Shown here piece after piece: positions 8,816-18,930 of a stretch of 57,759 bases of DNA. The stretch covers positions 1 to 57,759 of the forward strand of contig NZ_JACSQM010000014.1 in the NCBI RefSeq assembly GCF_014836645.1, given 5' to 3'. The translations under genes were made by a program, and so were the position numbers. This DNA is from Fictibacillus norfolkensis (GTDB taxonomy: Bacteria > Bacillota > Bacilli > Bacillales > Fictibacillaceae). Below the pieces are notes generated by a model. That model did not search any database, was not told where the DNA came from, and worked only from the letters and a program-made list of their open reading frames with translations. The first letter of the stretch is position 1. Every line of letters begins with the position of its first letter.

Positions 8816-8950
8816 GTTGATTGCAGTGTAAGGTGCGAGACTCCTGGGGGATCAGCGGGACAGGTGAGACACTTAGCCGTGCGAAGCACGAAGTGGCTCA
8901 CCGCACGCCCCCCGGAAAGCGAGCACCTGAAACGGAAATCAACCACTTCC
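8816..8950 (+). repeat. GC-rich palindromic repeat, copy 1
   Basis: A unit of about 130 bp bounded by GTTGATT (8816) and AATCAAC (ending 8943), with an inner GGTGAG...CTCACC hairpin and a GGGGG/CCCCC pair. Seven further copies lie in this window, all between genes. Such repeats are common in Bacillaceae genomes; I know no accepted name or function. The rest of 8712-9032 holds only the abrB terminator region. Confidence 0.85.
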
Positions 8951-8995
8951 AAAAGCATCGAAGAATAAAACGATGATAAGACCTAGACAAAGGAA

Positions 8996-9021
8996 AAGAG
9001 CCTTCTAAAGCGAAGGCTCTT
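8996..9021 (-). terminator. Terminator of abrB
   Basis: A perfect 10-bp inverted repeat (8996-9005 with 9012-9021) stands just beyond the abrB stop codon. On the minus strand it is followed by a short T-rich tail. It may also end rsmI read-through in the other direction. Confidence 0.65.
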
Positions 9022-9032
9022 GTGTATTAGGC

Positions 9033-9317
9033 TTATTTTGATGTTTGAAGTTGCTTTTGAAGTTCGTCCATTACCTCTTTAGCACCTTCACGGCTAAGGA
9101 TGATCTTTCCGCCTGCAACTGTGTAGTTATCATCAGAAACTTCACCAGTTACTGCACAAGTCATGTTTGGCTTGTACTTCTTAAGGATGATACGGTCATC
9201 ATCAACATAAATTTCTAAAGCATCTTTCTCTGCAATTCCTAAAGTACGGCGTAATTCGATTGGAATAACGACACGTCCTAATTCGTCCACCTTACGTACA
9301 ATTCCTGTAGATTTCAT
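9033..9317 (-). CDS. abrB: Transition state regulator AbrB
   Basis: AbrB is a DNA-binding repressor of post-exponential and sporulation genes during growth, including spoVG. The 94-residue protein has the N-terminal swapped-hairpin domain (MKSTGIVRKVDELGRVVIPIELRR, split here as MKSTGIVRKVDELGR and VVIPIELRR) and a C-terminal dimerisation region with one Cys (CAVTGE). It is the only minus-strand gene in the window. GAGAGGAGAG precedes the ATG. A sigma-A promoter and two adjacent Spo0A boxes lie upstream, so repression by Spo0A is expected as in B. subtilis. Confidence 0.96.
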   Translation of the reverse strand: MKSTGIVRKVDELGRVVIPIELRRTLGIAEKDALEIYVDDDRIILKKYKPNMTCAVTGEVSDDNYTVAGGKIILSREGAKEVMDELQKQLQTSK

Positions 9318-9366
9318 AATAAAATCTCTCCTCTCAAATATATAAAAGATTTCCCTATCTATTTAA

Positions 9367-9383
9367 ATCGTCAGAATTCGACA
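9367..9383 (-). promoter_or_regulatory. Tandem Spo0A boxes below the abrB promoter
   Basis: On the minus strand TGTCGAA (9383-9377) and TGACGAT (9373-9367) lie 10 bp apart, start to start, just downstream of the abrB -10 element. The consensus 0A box is TGnCGAA. B. subtilis abrB has the same pair in the same place, where Spo0A-P blocks transcription. Confidence 0.88.
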
Positions 9384-9398
9384 AAATCCTACGAGAAC

Positions 9399-9427
9399 AT
9401 CTTACCAAGATTTCCAATTGTCGTCAA
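9399..9427 (-). promoter_or_regulatory. abrB sigma-A promoter
   Basis: Minus strand TTGACG (9427-9422), a 17-nt spacer and TAAGAT (9404-9399), followed 15 nt on by the Spo0A boxes. Confidence 0.85.
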
Positions 9428-9597
9428 TAGTTTTGACTTAAACATTTTATAGTCTTTTACCATTGAATTTACTAGACTATACCCATATTATAATACTTCC
9501 AAAACCCTGAATTGGAAGATATATTCATATATTGTCATAAAAAATTCAATAATGTGTAAAAGATGAAAATTTTTAACTGGAAATATTGCTAAAATAA

Positions 9598-9614
9598 TAC
9601 GTCAAATTTCGACA
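9598..9614 (-). promoter_or_regulatory. Second tandem Spo0A-box pair upstream of abrB
   Basis: Minus strand TGTCGAA (9614-9608), a 3-nt gap and TGACGTA (9604-9598) repeat the geometry of the pair at 9367-9383. A weak -10 candidate TAGTAT (9637-9632) lies 17 nt upstream, so an additional, more distal abrB promoter is possible. Confidence 0.6.
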
Positions 9615-9672
9615 AAACTAACAACGAAAAAATACTATCCAATTTTCCTTTTCGTCCATCAGCTAGTATGCC

Positions 9673-9702
9673 TTGACACGCTTTCCATGCATTAGGTATA
9701 TT
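9673..9702 (+). promoter_or_regulatory. Sigma-A promoter facing metS
   Basis: TTGACA (9673-9678), an 18-nt spacer and TATATT (9697-9702). It diverges from abrB. No gene starts within 300 nt; two hairpins stand between it and metS. Confidence 0.75.
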
Positions 9703-9708
9703 TTGAAG

Positions 9709-9880
9709 GAAGAAAAGAGAATAATGAAAGTATTTACATAGAAATCTTTCGATTACTGTTTTACTTTTATGTCCTAATGCAAACAGTTTCTTATAATATT
9801 GTAAAAAGATACATTTCCTGTTGCAGTTAGATTTTTCCTAACAGAAACACAAATAGCCCCTAAATGGAGGGGCTATTTTT
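9709..9880 (+). ncRNA. Candidate small RNA or metS leader segment
   Basis: A predicted start near 9709, from the promoter at 9673-9702, and a strong terminator ending at 9880 delimit a transcript of about 170 nt. It holds no credible protein; the only start, ATG at 9724, opens a 5-codon frame. A short stem (GTTAG with CTAAC, about 9826-9842) precedes the terminator. It could be an independent RNA or the attenuated leader of metS. I do not recognise its family. Confidence 0.4.
9851..9880 (+). terminator. Intrinsic terminator between abrB and metS
   Basis: An 11-bp stem (9851-9861 with 9868-9878) with an AAATGG loop and a short T run. Confidence 0.85.
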
Positions 9881-9958
9881 CCACTATTAGAAAGTGTAAC
9901 TTGTTAGCACGATGTTTTTAGACGTTGCACAAGTTTAAATAGTAAAAAGCGCAACTAA

Positions 9959-9997
9959 GGCTGACGCTAAAGATTGGCGTCAGCCAAGTTTTCTTTT
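9959..9997 (+). terminator. Hairpin with T-rich tail just before metS
   Basis: A perfect 9-bp stem (9959-9967 with 9977-9985) with a 9-nt loop is followed by AAGTTTTCTTTT, ending about 25 nt before the metS ribosome-binding site. It looks like a terminator in the metS leader. No T-box signature was seen upstream. Confidence 0.6.
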
Positions 9998-10004
9998 ACT
10001 ATAA

Positions 10005-11993
<1,989 letters not shown>

Positions 11994-12000
11994 ACACAAA

Positions 12001-12027
12001 AAGCGGGGAGCATTTCCCCGCTTTTTT
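12001..12027 (+). terminator. metS terminator
   Basis: An 8-bp GC-rich stem (12002-12009 with 12015-12022) followed by six T residues. Confidence 0.92.
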
Positions 12028-12143
12028 GTCATTTTTAGTCCATTTGGCAGTCAATTCCTGTAATTTCACTGTCTAAAATAGGACTTTTAACCTACGTTGT
12101 AACTAACTTGTAATGCTACTGTTACCCGAATGAATGGAAAATG

Positions 12144-12152
12144 TGATAAGAT
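12144..12152 (+). promoter_or_regulatory. Possible extended -10 promoter of tatD
   Basis: TGATAAGAT contains an extended -10 (TG, one base, TAAGAT at 12147-12152) 26 nt before the tatD start. No good -35 is visible. Confidence 0.45.
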
Positions 12153-12177
12153 TTGTAAAGTTGAAAGGATGTACACT

Positions 12178-12945
12178 ATGTTTGACACACATGCACATTT
12201 AAATGCAACACAGTTTGAAGAAGATCGCGAAGAAGTGATTCAGCGGGCGTTAGATGAAGGTGTAACACATATTGTTGTTGTCGGTTTTGATCGTGAAACA
12301 ATTAAAGGTGCGATGCAGCTGGCAGAACAATACGACTTTATCTATGCTTGTGTAGGTTGGCATCCAGTGGATGCGATTGACATGACGGATGAAGATCTGG
12401 ATTGGATTGAGGAATTAGCAGCACACCCAAAAGTTGTTGCCCTTGGCGAGATGGGACTCGATTATCATTGGGACAAGTCGCCTGCCGATGTTCAGAAAGA
12501 AGTTTTCAGACGCCAGATTCGACTTGCTAAAAAGGTAAAGCTTCCGATCGTTATTCATAACCGTGAAGCAACGCAAGATGTTGTAGACATATTGAAAGAG
12601 GAAGAAGCCCATGAGGTTGGCGGTATCATGCACTGCTATAGCGGGAGCATCGAAGTTGCACGTCAATGTATGGAAATGAATTTTTACATAAGTTTTGGTG
12701 GACCAGTAACGTTCAAGAATGCAAAAAAGGTTAAGGAAGTCGCTGCTGAAATTCCGTTGGACCGGCTCTTGATTGAAACAGATTGTCCATATTTAAGTCC
12801 TCATCCGTTAAGAGGAAAAAGAAATGAACCATCTTATGTAAAGTATGTTGCAGAAACGCTTTCTGAATTAAAAGATCTTCCGCTTGAAGACATCATAGAG
12901 AAAACATCCGACAACGCGTTCCGAATTTTTAACATGAACCGATAG
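12178..12945 (+). CDS. tatD: TatD family deoxyribonuclease
   Basis: TatD-family metal-dependent hydrolases act as DNases. The 255-residue protein begins MFDTHAHLNA with the metal-binding HxH, has GEMGLDYHWD, the middle His in PIVIHNREA and HCYSG, and ends with the conserved ETDCPYLSP and RGKRNEPS motifs. The start at 12178 follows GAAAGGA (12163-12169) and gives the orthologous N-terminus; an upstream in-frame ATG at 12130 would add 16 unlike residues. It stands alone between metS and yabE, with a terminator downstream. Confidence 0.93.
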   Translation: MFDTHAHLNATQFEEDREEVIQRALDEGVTHIVVVGFDRETIKGAMQLAEQYDFIYACVGWHPVDAIDMTDEDLDWIEELAAHPKVVALGEMGLDYHWDKSPADVQKEVFRRQIRLAKKVKLPIVIHNREATQDVVDILKEEEAHEVGGIMHCYSGSIEVARQCMEMNFYISFGGPVTFKNAKKVKEVAAEIPLDRLLIETDCPYLSPHPLRGKRNEPSYVKYVAETLSELKDLPLEDIIEKTSDNAFRIFNMNR

Positions 12946-13012
12946 GGGATGTTGTCGGAAACTATCAAAGCATAAGAAATATCGCGCTAATCTTTCAAGA
13001 ATTGACAAAAGG

Positions 13013-13050
13013 TAAAGGAAATTTGTCAAACGGTTTTCCTTTATTTTTTT
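13013..13050 (+). terminator. tatD terminator
   Basis: A 9-bp stem (13013-13021 with 13035-13043) followed by seven T residues. A competing inverted repeat TTGACAAA/TTTGTCAA (13002-13009 with 13022-13029) overlaps its loop. Confidence 0.7.
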
Positions 13051-13105
13051 CTTCTTTTCCGCTCATAATGGCCTTGGGTCAATTCATGGCGAAAAGGAGG
13101 GTGAT

Positions 13106-13134
13106 TTGACAGAGAGAAAAAAGATATTTATAAT
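13106..13134 (+). promoter_or_regulatory. Perfect-consensus sigma-A promoter of yabE
   Basis: TTGACA (13106-13111), exactly 17 nt, TATAAT (13129-13134), 26 nt upstream of the yabE start. This equals the sigma-A consensus at all 12 positions. Confidence 0.9.
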
Positions 13135-13160
13135 GCAGTCCTTGTAGGGGAGGAAATTGA

Positions 13161-14378
13161 ATGAATAGGAATATTACAGCTTTGTTCTCACGTTTCACAA
13201 AGAAGAAAGTCTATCTTTCCATCGTTGCTCTTTTCGTTTTAGCCGTAACTTGTGGGTTCGTAGGTTATGAAACTACGAAAGCTAATGTAACGCTAATCCA
13301 AGACGGAAAGAAAACAGAAGTGAACACGCATGCTAACACAGTTAGAGAACTATTAAGCGAACAAAACATAAAGATAAATCAACATGATTCAGTTAAACCG
13401 GGTCTTGATGCCAAGGTGACTGACAACATGAAGATCGATTATTTACAAGCAAAAGAAATCAGCCTTACCGTGAACGGCAAGGAAAAAACGATATGGACGA
13501 CAGCGAAGACTGTTGAACAATTCGTCCAAGAACAGCAGCTAACGTTAAAAGAGCATGATTCTATTAAGCCAAATCTGACTGCTGATATTAAGGATCAAGG
13601 TAAGATCCAGATCGAATCAGCATTCCCGGTTAAGCTTGTTGTAGGCGGAAAAGCTCAGCAAGTTTGGACCACTTCGACTACCGTCGCTGACCTTTTGAAG
13701 CAACAAAAGGTATCTTTAGGTGAAATTGATCGAGTATCACCTGCTAAGTCAGATAAAATTACTGGCGAAACACAGGTTGAAGTCATCCGAGTAGAAAAGG
13801 TCACCGATGTAGTGGAAGAAGAAACACCGTTTGCTGTTGTTAACCGTAAAGACAGCGGGTTAACAAAAGGTAAAGAGCGTGTCGTGCAAGATGGAACAAA
13901 AGGTAAACGTGAAAAGCGCTTTGAAGTAGTTATGGAAAATGGGAAAGAGATTTCCAGAAAACTGATCAGTGAAAAAACGTTATCAGATAGCTCAGATAAA
14001 ATTGTTGCTGTTGGTACTAAAGCAAAGCCACAGCCAAAACCACAGCCTGTTGTATCTCGTAGCCAATCCGCATCAAGCAGCTCTGGCGGTCGAGAAATAA
14101 CGGTAACAAGTACAGCTTATACAGCTAATTGTGCTGGTTGCTCAGGGATTACGGCTACTGGATTCAACTTAAAGTCAAATCCAAATGCGAAAGTTATCGC
14201 AGTCGATCCTAGTGTGATTCCACTTGGCTCAAAAGTGTATGTTGAAGGATATGGATATGCCATTGCTTCAGATACTGGGGGAGCAATTAAAGGTAATAAG
14301 ATTGACGTATTCTTTTCTTCACAGTCACAAGCAGAGTCTTGGGGAAGAAAATCAGTTAAAATTCGCATCATTAATTAA
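13161..14378 (+). CDS. yabE: YabE: DUF348/G5/3D-domain cell wall protein
   Basis: A 405-residue exported protein. Residues 17-37 form an N-terminal membrane anchor or signal. Three DUF348 repeats follow (about 40-90, 97-150, 155-205), then a G5 domain (about 210-290) ending near KAKPQPKPQPVV, a Ser-rich linker, and a C-terminal 3D domain (about 315-405) with the DxxxxxxG-type pattern of lytic transglycosylase-like proteins (TGGAIKGNKIDVFF). The family is related to Rpf/Sps proteins and likely remodels peptidoglycan. AGGGGAGG sets the start. Its promoter is an exact sigma-A consensus. Confidence 0.9.
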   Translation: MNRNITALFSRFTKKKVYLSIVALFVLAVTCGFVGYETTKANVTLIQDGKKTEVNTHANTVRELLSEQNIKINQHDSVKPGLDAKVTDNMKIDYLQAKEISLTVNGKEKTIWTTAKTVEQFVQEQQLTLKEHDSIKPNLTADIKDQGKIQIESAFPVKLVVGGKAQQVWTTSTTVADLLKQQKVSLGEIDRVSPAKSDKITGETQVEVIRVEKVTDVVEEETPFAVVNRKDSGLTKGKERVVQDGTKGKREKRFEVVMENGKEISRKLISEKTLSDSSDKIVAVGTKAKPQPKPQPVVSRSQSASSSSGGREITVTSTAYTANCAGCSGITATGFNLKSNPNAKVIAVDPSVIPLGSKVYVEGYGYAIASDTGGAIKGNKIDVFFSSQSQAESWGRKSVKIRIIN

Positions 14379-14385
14379 TATTAAG

Positions 14386-14416
14386 AGCATGGGGAAAAAT
14401 CCCTGTGCTTTTTTTG
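14386..14416 (+). terminator. yabE terminator
   Basis: A 10-bp stem (14386-14395 with 14400-14409) with an AAAA loop and seven T residues. Confidence 0.9.
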
Positions 14417-14568
14417 TGCGCGGGGACAACGAGATCGCAAAACGATTCTCATTACTGTGAAGACCTAGACTTTCTGGACGCCTGGGGTATACTAGTAAAA
14501 GATGTTTTGTCGTTCAATACATTAGACGTTGCAATACCTAAAAAGGTTTCACCGTTTTGGAGGAAATC

Positions 14569-15132
14569 ATGAAAAAAATCAAAGAAATTATTGTAGTTGA
14601 AGGAAAAAGCGATACGCTTGCTATAAAACGATCTGTTTTAGCAGATACAATAGAAACAAATGGTTCAGAAATCAGCATAGATACGTTAAACCGCATCAAA
14701 AGAGCACATGAGACTCGAGGGATCATTGTTTTTACCGATCCGGATTTTCCGGGCAAGAGAATACGAGAGATCATTTCGGAGCATGTGCCAGGCTGTAAAC
14801 ACGCTTATTTAGAAAAAGTAGATGCCATCGCAAAGGGAGATAAGGGTGTCGGCGTGGAGCATGCATCAAGGGAATCCATTGTCGATGCGCTTGAGCATGT
14901 TAGAGAAGAACTATTAGAATCAGAGGATGAGTTGATCACCTGGGACGATCTGATGGCTGCGGGATTAACGGGCGGCCCTGATTCAAAACATAGACGTGAA
15001 GTGATCGGAAGAGAGCTGCGCTTGGGTTATATGAATGCAAAACAATTACATAAACGTCTTAATATGTTCAGAGTCACACCAGAGGAATTTGAGCAGGCGT
15101 TAAAGGCGCTTTATAGCAATGAGGAGGAATAA
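14569..15132 (+). CDS. rnmV: Ribonuclease M5
   Basis: RNase M5 makes the final cuts that release mature 5S rRNA. The 187-residue protein starts MKKIKEIIVVEGKSD, a Toprim domain whose catalytic Glu is in VEGKSD and whose acidic pair is in VFTDPDFPG. GGAGG (14559-14563) precedes the ATG at 14569; an in-frame TTG at 14557 overlaps that site and is rejected. It is followed 6 nt later by rsmA, a conserved pair of rRNA-maturation genes. Confidence 0.94.
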   Translation: MKKIKEIIVVEGKSDTLAIKRSVLADTIETNGSEISIDTLNRIKRAHETRGIIVFTDPDFPGKRIREIISEHVPGCKHAYLEKVDAIAKGDKGVGVEHASRESIVDALEHVREELLESEDELITWDDLMAAGLTGGPDSKHRREVIGRELRLGYMNAKQLHKRLNMFRVTPEEFEQALKALYSNEEE

Positions 15133-16014
<882 letters not shown>

Positions 16015-16101
16015 ACCTCATTTTTCCCCCTTCTCTCACATAACCTTATAAAAGGAACAGAGGGAGCTATGGAGCTTGTTACTCCGAATAGGGGGAGTAA
16101 A

Positions 16102-16968
16102 ATGAAACTAGAGATTGGATCAATTGTAAGCAGAAACTCTTACAAACGAGATTTACTATTTCGGGTTGTAGGATTCAGTGAGGATCGGACCATTGCTGAA
16201 CTCGCTGGAGAAGAACTCAGACTCTGGGCAGATGCCCCTGTCGATGACTTATTTGTTGTTGATGACAAGCATATGTCTGAGCATAGGCAAGTCGAAAAAG
16301 AAAAAGAAGAGTCTTCATTAAAATTATTCAGACAGGACTACTATTTATTAAGGCAAAAGAGAGAGTATTTATCGACGAATGGATATCAATATGATCAATC
16401 CTACTTTGAGCTTCCTGGTAGAGTGCTTCATATTGACGGAGACCCTTTATACTTAAATAAATGTTTGGAGCTTTATAAGAAGCTAGGAGTGCCTGTGTAT
16501 GGCATTCATATGAAGGAATCAGAGATGCCTGAGAAAGTTCCTGCGCTTGTGGATGAGGTTAGACCTGATATTCTTGTTATAACGGGACATGATGCGTATA
16601 TGAAGTCAAAAGGCGATGTGACAGATGTGAATGCGTATCGTCATACAAAATATTTCGTTAGAACCGTTCGCGAAGTTAGAAGAAAATATACACATCTCGA
16701 TCATTTAATGATCTTTGCAGGTGCCTGTCAATCCCATTTTGAATCTTTAATAAAAGTAGGCTCTAATTTTGCCAGCTCACCTGCTCGTATAAATATCCAT
16801 GCGCTCGATCCGGTCTATATTGTCTCAAAGATCAGTTTGACGTCTTTTATGGACCGCGTAAACGTCATGGACGTCCTCCGCAACACCTTAACAGGTAAAG
16901 AAGGATTAGGTGGTGTTGAGACAAAGGGGTTCCTAAGAACAGGAATGCCGATTAAATCAAAACCTTAA
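16102..16968 (+). CDS. yabG: Sporulation-specific protease YabG
   Basis: YabG is a mother-cell protease (peptidase family U57) that processes spore coat and cortex-associated proteins after coat assembly. The 288-residue protein contains LVITGHDAYMK, DVNAYRHTKYFV, IFAGACQSHFESL and the C-terminal GLGGVETKG segment typical of the family. ATG at 16102 follows GGGGGAG (16091-16097); the earlier ATG at 16069 would add 11 residues without homology. It has its own terminator. I could not find a convincing sigma-K promoter in the gap. Confidence 0.93.
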   Translation: MKLEIGSIVSRNSYKRDLLFRVVGFSEDRTIAELAGEELRLWADAPVDDLFVVDDKHMSEHRQVEKEKEESSLKLFRQDYYLLRQKREYLSTNGYQYDQSYFELPGRVLHIDGDPLYLNKCLELYKKLGVPVYGIHMKESEMPEKVPALVDEVRPDILVITGHDAYMKSKGDVTDVNAYRHTKYFVRTVREVRRKYTHLDHLMIFAGACQSHFESLIKVGSNFASSPARINIHALDPVYIVSKISLTSFMDRVNVMDVLRNTLTGKEGLGGVETKGFLRTGMPIKSKP

Positions 16969-16975
16969 CCCATCA

Positions 16976-17003
16976 AACTCCGGAGAAATTCGGAGTTTTT
17001 TTG
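16976..17003 (+). terminator. yabG terminator
   Basis: A 7-bp stem (16976-16982 with 16991-16997) and a T run. The rest of the gap before veg is AT-rich and holds two promoters. Confidence 0.85.
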
Positions 17004-17189
17004 CGTTAGGATCACATCTGAAAACATCTATATTTTACGGGTTTTTGTCGTACCAAAAAAAGAAAAAATGTAAGAAATTTATATCAAAAGTTCCCGAATT
17101 AAACAATTATTTGTAAGAAATACTCATTTTATACATAATGGACAGGAAATTTGGCATACTAAAAAAAGCAAAAAAAGGATATTTGGTCA

Positions 17190-17219
17190 TTGACATGAAA
17201 ATGCTTTGCTTGCTATAAT
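17190..17219 (+). promoter_or_regulatory. Upstream veg promoter
   Basis: TTGACA (17190-17195), 18 nt, TATAAT (17214-17219), with TGC in front of the -10 forming an extended -10 element. Confidence 0.85.
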
Positions 17220-17231
17220 AAAAATTTTAAT

Positions 17232-17261
17232 TTGACAAAAAAACACGATTCGTGTTATAAT
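17232..17261 (+). promoter_or_regulatory. Proximal veg promoter
   Basis: TTGACA (17232-17237), 18 nt, TATAAT (17256-17261). The spacer keeps the GATTCGTGTT-like stretch of the very strong B. subtilis veg promoter. Confidence 0.92.
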
Positions 17262-17286
17262 TTGTCTAAGTGAGGTGGAGCCTAAA

Positions 17287-17547
17287 ATGGGTAAAACAAT
17301 AGTGGACATTAGACGCTCTTTAGAGTCCAACGTGGGTAGAAGACTTTCTTTACGTGCGAACGGTGGTCGACGTAAAACGATCGAACGACTTGGAACACTG
17401 GAAGAAACATACCCGGCAGTTTTTATTATCAAATTAGATCAGGACACCAACGCTTTTGAACGTGTTTCTTATAGTTACGCGGATGTACTCACAGAAACAG
17501 TAGAACTTACATTCTTAGAAGATACACAAGCAGCAATCGGGCAGTAA
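17287..17547 (+). CDS. veg: Veg protein
   Basis: Veg is an 86-residue, highly expressed protein reported to promote biofilm matrix gene expression in B. subtilis through SinR. Its biochemical action is unclear. The core [12 protein letters not shown] and the segment [18 protein letters not shown] are nearly invariant in the family. ATG at 17287 follows AGGTGGAG (17272-17279). Two tandem strong promoters precede it, and its stop codon lies in the terminator stem. Confidence 0.95.
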   Translation: MGKTIVDIRRSLESNVGRRLSLRANGGRRKTIERLGTLEETYPAVFIIKLDQDTNAFERVSYSYADVLTETVELTFLEDTQAAIGQ

Positions 17548-17569
17548 GAGTCTTTACTGCTATTTTTTT
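17541..17569 (+). terminator. veg terminator
   Basis: A 7-bp stem (17541-17547 with 17554-17560) and eight T residues. The veg stop codon TAA is part of the left arm. Confidence 0.88.
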
Positions 17570-17621
17570 TACTTGCTGGTTGTGGGTCGGCATAATAAAT
17601 ACATATAATCAGCATCATCAC

Positions 17622-17650
17622 GTAAGATAAAACCCCTTTTGGAGATACTA
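17622..17650 (+). promoter_or_regulatory. Possible sigma-G promoter of sspF
   Basis: GTAAG (17622-17626), 17 nt, GATACTA (17644-17650). The -10 fits the sigma-G pattern CATWHTA at 6 of 7 positions; the -35 fits GHATR at 4 of 5. It lies inside the long hairpin at 17629-17677. Confidence 0.5.
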
Positions 17651-17677
17651 TGATGTATCGCCTATGAAAGGGGTTTT
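17629..17677 (+). promoter_or_regulatory. Long hairpin enclosing the sspF ribosome-binding site
   Basis: AAAACCCCTTT (17629-17639) pairs perfectly with AAAGGGGTTTT (17667-17677). An inner stem GATAC/GTATC (17644-17648 with 17655-17659) extends the fold. The right arm contains the AAAGGGG ribosome-binding site of sspF. A transcript started upstream would bury this site; one started near 17657 would lack the left arm. Confidence 0.7.
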
Positions 17678-17680
17678 CTT

Positions 17681-17863
17681 ATGGGACGAAGAAAAAATGG
17701 GATGATGTCTGAAGGGTTAAAAACTGAGATCGCAAAAGAACTTGGCTTTTATGATACTGTTCAGCGTGAAGGCTGGGGCGGAATTCGCTCTAAAGACGCA
17801 GGCAATATGGTAAAACGGGCTCTAGAGATCGCTGAACAACGCTTTAACAGCGAGAACAGATAA
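17681..17863 (+). CDS. sspF: Small acid-soluble spore protein SspF
   Basis: An alpha/beta-type small acid-soluble protein of 60 residues that coats spore DNA. It shows the family features ELGFYDTV, the [18 protein letters not shown] segment and a basic start MGRRK. The germination protease site is not obvious by eye. AAAGGGG (17667-17673) is the ribosome-binding site and lies in a hairpin arm. Forespore expression under sigma-G is expected. veg upstream and ispE downstream match the B. subtilis order. Confidence 0.93.
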   Translation: MGRRKNGMMSEGLKTEIAKELGFYDTVQREGWGGIRSKDAGNMVKRALEIAEQRFNSENR

Positions 17864-17878
17864 ATATGCGGTAGTTCT

Positions 17879-17910
17879 AGCCGGAGGCCAATCGCGTCTC
17901 CGGCTTTCCT
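17879..17910 (+). terminator. sspF terminator
   Basis: An 8-bp stem (17879-17886 with 17898-17905) with an 11-nt loop and a short T-rich tail. Confidence 0.75.
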
Positions 17911-18006
17911 CTACAGAGAAGGTTTGATTTTTTCTATATATCACGTCACATACTGTGTTACTATTAAAAATATCAAAATTGTGCAAGATGGTAGGCAGGG
18001 ATAATG

Positions 18007-18870
18007 ATGACAATTAATAAAGTATCCATTAAAGCTCCAGCAAAAATTAATCTTTCTCTCGATGCGTTGCGTAAAAGAGAAGACGGGTTTCATGAAGTGG
18101 CTATGGTAATGACAACGGTAGATCTGGCTGATCGGATCGAACTAACTTTATTAGAGGCAGACGAAATTAAAATCGAAAGTTCCGGTGGCTTTGTACCACT
18201 TGATGAACGAAATCTAGCCTTTCAGGCAGCATTGCTTTTAAAGAAAACATTTAACATTACAAAAGGTGTTTATATACATATATCTAAGCACATCCCTGTT
18301 GCAGCAGGACTAGCGGGCGGAAGCAGTGATGCGGCAGCTACACTAAAAGGACTTAATGAACTATGGGGACTTGGCCTGTCATTGGATGAATTGGCTGAGC
18401 TGGGTGCGAAGATCGGTTCAGACGTTTCTTTTTGCGTGTATGGAGGAACAGCTTTAGCGACGGGGCGAGGTGAAAAGATTCATCATATCTCGTCACCGCC
18501 TCCTTGTTGGGTCCTCTTAGCCAAGCCGCCGATCGGAGTTTCTACAGGTGAAGTGTATCGAAACTTAAGGCTTCAGGGCATTAAGCATCCTGATGTAGAA
18601 GGGATGGTCAAAGCCATCGAGGAAAAAGATTACGATAAGATCTGCAGCCTTTTAGGGAATGTTTTGGAATCGGTTACGCTCAAGATGTATCCGGAAGTAA
18701 AACACATTAAAGAGCAGATGATGCGCCTCGGAGCAGACGCTGTGCTTATGAGTGGAAGCGGACCAACTGTTTTCGGTCTGTTTCAGCACGAATCCCGACT
18801 TCAAAGAGTGTATAACGGTTTAAGAGGCTTTTGTCATGAAGTTTATGCTGTTCGTTTATTAGGGGAATGA
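18007..18870 (+). CDS. ispE: 4-diphosphocytidyl-2-C-methyl-D-erythritol kinase
   Basis: IspE is the ATP-dependent kinase of the non-mevalonate isoprenoid pathway. The 287-residue GHMP kinase has [11 protein letters not shown] at the start, the ATP-binding [15 protein letters not shown] loop near residue 100 and the C-terminal [10 protein letters not shown] motif. ATG at 18004 and 18007 are both available; 18007 is better spaced from GCAGGG (17995-18000). It is followed directly by the purR promoter. Confidence 0.95.
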   Translation: MTINKVSIKAPAKINLSLDALRKREDGFHEVAMVMTTVDLADRIELTLLEADEIKIESSGGFVPLDERNLAFQAALLLKKTFNITKGVYIHISKHIPVAAGLAGGSSDAAATLKGLNELWGLGLSLDELAELGAKIGSDVSFCVYGGTALATGRGEKIHHISSPPPCWVLLAKPPIGVSTGEVYRNLRLQGIKHPDVEGMVKAIEEKDYDKICSLLGNVLESVTLKMYPEVKHIKEQMMRLGADAVLMSGSGPTVFGLFQHESRLQRVYNGLRGFCHEVYAVRLLGE

Positions 18871-18900
18871 TTGATAAAATCCGTATAAAAATGGTATATT
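18871..18900 (+). promoter_or_regulatory. purR sigma-A promoter
   Basis: TTGATA (18871-18876), 18 nt, TATATT (18895-18900), starting at the base after the ispE stop codon. Confidence 0.8.
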
Positions 18901-18920
18901 ATCTTCAAACATTCGGTTTT
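18877..18920. promoter_or_regulatory. Pair of PurBox-like operators at purR
   Basis: AAATCCGTATAAA (18877-18889) matches the PurBox AWWWCCGAACWWT at 10 of 13 positions. AACATTCGGTTTT (18908-18920) matches its reverse complement at 11 of 13. The two inverted boxes are 18 nt apart and flank the -10 element, consistent with autoregulation by PurR and relief by PRPP. Confidence 0.65.
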
Positions 18921-18930
18921 GGAGGATAAT

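Noticed and set aside
13057..13071. 15-mer TTCCGCTCATAATGG shared with 25252-25266
   Set aside because: One shared 15-mer is expected by chance in a window of this size and the contexts differ.
16019..16060. Sigma-K promoter of yabG (CATAACCTTA)
   Set aside because: The -10 match is imperfect and there is no AC at the right distance upstream.
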